Below, one piece after another: positions 60,357-64,000 of a stretch of DNA of 64,000 nucleotides. The DNA is from Pontederia crassipes (Eukaryota > Streptophyta > Magnoliopsida > Commelinales > Pontederiaceae). The notes under the pieces are model-generated. The model saw only the letters and a list, made by a program, of their open reading frames with translations, was not told the DNA's origin and ran no database searches. The position numbers and the translations under genes are program-made. How positions within the stretch are numbered: the first letter of the stretch is position 1; every line of letters begins with the position of its first letter. The stretch lies in contig CM060198.1 of NCBI GenBank assembly GCA_030549335.1, positions 44,722,353 to 44,786,352 of the forward strand, in the 5' to 3' direction.

Positions 60357-61816
60357 AATATTTTACTTCCACACGACGACATTTTGTTTCAAGAAACATG
60401 AGTATTCTTTTTCAAAGTTTTGTTATCTTAAAAATTTGTCGGTTCTTGGTAGTATTCCGACAACATTTTCAAAGTTTCATTTTATTGTTTTATCCGCTCA
60501 AACTTTTTTTTTGTGTGTGAGCTCACAACTTATTCGTATGTGCTCGAATTCAAATTTTAACGATGAGCTTTTTTTTATTGCCACATCAATGTCCGGAAAG
60601 TAACGTCAATCGTCCAACTCAGTTGGAGTTAAAAGTTACGTGCATTGATCAAAGATTAGAGTCTCGGCCCACCATGAAACTCGACTATTCTGATGTCGTC
60701 CCGAACAACATGTCTGACAATGATAGATGAGGCTCTCTTTTTACATCCATAAATATTTGAATTCGAGATTTTTATTTAAACGATGAGAATTTATTATTCA
60801 CTCCGTCCTAACTCCGGTAACGATGAGCTATTATTTATGAACAACTTGGTTTAATAAACAATCTCACCTAGAAGACTAGACATAACACGTGTTGCATCAA
60901 AAGTGAAACTGGAATTTCAACTGCTCGTCCAGACAAAAATGGACCGGCTTCAGTACCCCAAAGTTTGTGAGATTTCAATTTTGCTTCATCTCCGACCAAC
61001 ATATCGAACAAGGCCATGGACGGACGGAGATGGATCTGAACCAGGAACGAAAACAGAGGAGGGGTCCCCTGTTTCTGATCCTCCGGTCCCATCTCCTTAA
61101 CTCCAAACAAATTGGCGCATCTCCCTCTCTACCAGCTCTCCGCAAACCAGGCTGCCTCAATCAATGTCCATGGCCCCAACTCTGTCGCATCTCTTTTGAC
61201 TGCTTGTAAACTGTTGATCAAATCTCTTTTGACTGCTTGTAAACTGTTGATCCAAATGCAATGAGGTATAACTTTAGTTCTTGTTTCACTGTTGGTTTGC
61301 ATAAAGCATCAGGGAGACCTCGTGATCAAGGAGAAGGGGAAAAAAAAAAAAGAGATCCGAAAAGGGAGCCACAGGAAGCACATGGTAGATGGAGACAGGG
61401 AACTGAAAGTTTCTGGTCTTGTTCTTCTTCTTTTTTTTTAAAATGCATTCAAGTTTGTTAAATTTGTCTTACATAAGAAATATCACTTAGATTTAGTGTA
61501 CTGTACATTGTATACATGCATGTCATGTGGTGCCTTCTGCTGCAGTTTTCCCTTCTTTTGTGCATTGGCAGCAATAATGCATGTCGAGCTGGCAGGGGAC
61601 TGCAGCACTTGGGAAGGTTCTATGTCAGGTCTGATGCAACTCCTCATTGCTTGTAAACAAATCGATAGAACAGTGTACTGAATTTTTATCCTAGAATTTC
61701 TTAATTAGAGTTTGGAGGTAGACATGCATGCTTTTGGAAGATTTATTCTGAATCAAATTTAGATTAAGAAAGTATTAGAACATATCACAATAGGAAAGGA
61801 AACAAAGCAATGAATT
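60357..61816. other. Intergenic DNA
   Basis: No gene recognised. A GC-richer patch at 60,930-61,190 has overlapping frames of 60-80 codons on both strands, none recognisable. The short tandem duplication in it is listed separately. Confidence 0.5.
61189..61252 (+). repeat. Tandem duplication, 33-bp period
   Basis: ATCTCTTTTGACTGCTTG and the following 13 bases occur at 61,189-61,219 and again unchanged at 61,222-61,252. Confidence 0.95.
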
Positions 61817-62003
61817 AACTCCGCCTATGTTTTATAGCCGGTCCCAAGCCCGGATAAAGGAGGAGGGTTGTGTTAGGCCCCGACAGTCAGCGTAAAACTC
61901 TGTCGAATCTCATGAACATGGATCAACGAATATACGAAATGACGTCGTATGATTCATGTAGCCGACTCCACCTAGTGGGATAAGGCTTTGTTGTTGTTGT
62001 TTG
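61817..62003 (+). mobile_element. Au-type SINE, fullest copy
   Basis: It runs from AACTCCGCCTATG through GGAGGAGGGTTGTGTTAGG, AGCGTAAAACTCTGTCGAAT and GACGTCGTATGATTCATG to the AAGGCTTTG(TTG)n end. It is the most complete of five copies and can serve as the local reference. No clean target duplication was found. Confidence 0.88.
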
Positions 62004-63508
62004 ATCATATGCTTCATTGTCTGCAAGCTCTGTTCTCAGCTCTAAATTGCTTATTTTTAGCAAACGAGACAAGAAAGACCATCTAGTGGGTGGTTTAAAT
62101 GCTGTTGCTGTGGCTTATCTTCCTGTTATGCAAGTTGGTGGCTTTTTTCTGATTGCTGATATGAACTCCGTCTGATTTGCAGACAAGTTGACGGATAAGA
62201 ACTTAAGATTACATAAATGATAAGCACCATGATTAATAAAGTCCACTACCTGAAAACTACTAAATGCCAAAAATCAGAACCCTTCTTTTCTTGGTTTCTG
62301 GAACTTGGTTTGTGTCATGTTGTCATTAAGCAAAGGAAATCTCCGTCATTATGAGTGTATACGTTATTCCGAAAATATCATAATAAATTCATGAGCCCCA
62401 AATTGATTCTTCCACTACTACTAATTGTCATCAAATGCAGAGTGGTCAAAGTTTTACCAAACACTCTATTAATCTTAATAGGTACACTCCAACACTACTT
62501 AAATGAGGGATTTGATTTCCTTACCATTTCATTCATCACAAGTTATGTAAATAGTTGTTACCGCCCAGCTAAACAAATTTCCACACATGATCATATGTAT
62601 GGATGCCAGAGCCCTCATTAAATTTGCTGGTCCTCTTTTCCAATATGTGCATCTTTCATTTAGTTTTCTGGCTGTTATTATTTACATTTCTTCATGCCTC
62701 AAGTCACATGTACACAGCACATACGGACACAGAGATCTAACCCCATCCCCTTAATTGAATTTAATACTGAGGAAGCTGCAATAATGTTTCCTCACTTGAT
62801 GTTTGACAGATAACAAGATCTAATATCTTTGTTCATTAAGTGCATCATGATCCAAGCAATATGTTCTTAGCTAGCAATAACATCTTCCAACTAATCTTGT
62901 CTTATTGCTGACAATCCGTGTAATTAGGAAGCTGAACGTTAATTGCTCTAGGACAAAATTGCTGCTGTTTCAGATGCTTAAATTCCAAACTCTATCTCTA
63001 CTGTCACAGGCTTATGCAGAGTGTTTAAAATATTTTGTTATCTGTACCTAGCTAATTGTACTGAGATTTTTTGTTTTGTCTGTCTAAAAAAAGGTGGATA
63101 TATGTAAGAACACCTCAAGAATATGAAGGAAAATTGAAATGAAGCTGATCAAGCCCCCAAGCATTGAATTGTTGAGAAAAGAAATCAAAACATTGCTGTC
63201 AATTTAGAGAACTCAAGTTGGCAAGGGATAACATTTGAGTCAATCAAATACAAACTCTTTATCCATGCACATTATTCTAAGTTCCTAAGCAGACTCTTAA
63301 CTAATCAACATCAAGTTATACATGCAATATATATATCATCCTCTCAGATTCCTTTGTTTTGCCTTTTCTTCTCCAGTAGAAGAGGCATATATGATATTAC
63401 TAGTGCGCTTTAATTCAAAGAGCAGACCACAAGGCATTTGATGCCAGCCAAACCTCTCATGCGGCAGCAGCAGCAGCACCACCACCTCCACCTTGGACAT
63501 CGCCATGG
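62004..63508. other. Intergenic DNA, 3' side of the DUF688 gene
   Basis: AT-rich with no gene seen. The last 100-200 bases are the likely 3' UTR of the minus-strand gene that follows. Confidence 0.5.
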
Positions 63509-64000
63509 CTAAGACCCATGATGGCCATGCACGATGGACAACAAGGGACTCTTCATTGGTGTGATGGAATGGCGGCCCTTGAGCCCGCCGGCGGCCCTGG
63601 TGCTGCGCCGCCGTCCGAAGCACAGCGTCGACGTCGGGGAGCTGACGTCGTCGGACTCCTCGTCCTCGCCTCTGGACGAGTAGGACGACATAGGGCTGGC
63701 GGGTCTTCCGCGACGAGCAGTCGAGCCCGAGGACGCCGCCGGGGAGGAGGCCAGCGAGGACGCCGAGGTGGATTTCCTCAGGCTGAGCTTGGGGAGTAAG
63801 GTGTCTATGATGAGGCTGGACCTGGAGGGCTTCTTGGAGCAGCAGTGGCTCGGCCTGGCGGGGCTGGAGAAGTAGGCGGGCGGCGGGGTGAGCGGGGGCA
63901 AGGGGGCGTCGGAAGCCGCGTGCTTGGGCGTCCCCGGCTGCGACTCCCACAGGAAGGGCACGGCCCCGGGAGCCACCCCGTAGTACACTCTGAATGAAGG
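63509..64000 (-). CDS. DUF688-type protein, 3' part, runs off the window
   Basis: A plant protein of unknown function, probably nuclear or cytosolic; no catalytic domain is known. The frame is open to the window edge, so the start lies beyond 64,000. About 163 residues are visible, ending at TAG 63,511-63,509. The diagnostic stretch SFRVYYGVAPGAVPFLWESQ followed by PGTPKH is the conserved core of this family. The rest is low-complexity: proline- and serine-rich, CCSKKPSRSS, LPKLSLRKSTSASS, an acidic EDEESDDVSSP patch, and FGRRRSTR, then the C-terminus HGHHGS. No signal peptide or membrane segment is seen. The exon is strongly GC-rich. An upstream GTG in frame at 63,988 is not a start. Confidence 0.8.
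   Translation of the reverse strand, partial: PSFRVYYGVAPGAVPFLWESQPGTPKHAASDAPLPPLTPPPAYFSSPARPSHCCSKKPSRSSLIIDTLLPKLSLRKSTSASSLASSPAASSGSTARRGRPASPMSSYSSRGEDEESDDVSSPTSTLCFGRRRSTRAAGGLKGRHSITPMKSPLLSIVHGHHGS

Noticed and set aside
53483-60359. A single 6.9-kb CACTA element from 53,486 to 60,356
   Set aside because: The 3-base flanks differ (ATT and AAT), and a CACTA-like start and a poor right end lie between, so two elements are equally likely.

Overview
The window is nuclear DNA of a flowering plant. Five host genes carry plant-type intron structures or plant-specific families, and about two thirds of the window is AT-rich repeat-laden intergenic DNA. It also holds organelle-derived inserts, Au-type SINEs, a chromovirus (Tekay/Del-like Ty3) and CACTA-like elements. 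The species cannot be told from the sequence. The contrast between very GC-rich coding exons (TIM23, last peroxidase exon, DUF688 gene) and AT-rich surroundings is of the kind common in monocots, but this is not decisive.

Layout. 1-2.8 kb: a four-exon gene for the RNA polymerase subunit NRPB9, with a SINE in intron 2. 5.5-11.2 kb: an island of higher GC that looks like transferred mitochondrial DNA. It carries 36-bp repeats, a decayed Ty3-type pol piece and a LINE reverse-transcriptase piece. 12.5-12.7 kb: a plastid 16S-trnI spacer insert. 13-16.1 kb: a long-inverted-repeat element, an AT-rich 330-bp tandem duplication and a TA-flanked element with a protein-like insert. 17-22.9 kb: LTR-type relics and a broken Ty1/copia copy. 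23.1 kb: a frameshifted SEC61-beta pseudogene. 30.5-31.8 kb: an intact four-exon bHLH-ACT-like regulator. 33-35.8 kb: a repeated block plus exon-like pieces of an unidentified, probably dead gene. 37.1-37.7 kb: intronless TIM23. 40.4-49.8 kb: one broken Ty3 chromovirus with two long LTRs. 51.0-52.4 kb: an intact four-exon secretory class III peroxidase. 53.5-60.4 kb: CACTA-like elements rich in GACGGT palindromes, with another LTR-type relic between them. 61.8 kb: a fuller Au SINE. 63.5-64 kb: the 3' part of a DUF688 gene running off the window.

The host genes do not form a pathway: transcription (NRPB9), regulation (bHLH-ACT), mitochondrial protein import (TIM23), cell-wall or apoplastic oxidation (peroxidase) and an unknown DUF688 protein. 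The most unusual signals are the palindrome array of the CACTA-like element, the mitochondrial-type island holding retroelement pieces, and the small element at 15.6-16.1 kb that seems to carry a captured coding fragment. All joins, boundaries and identities come from reading the sequence by eye; no search was run.
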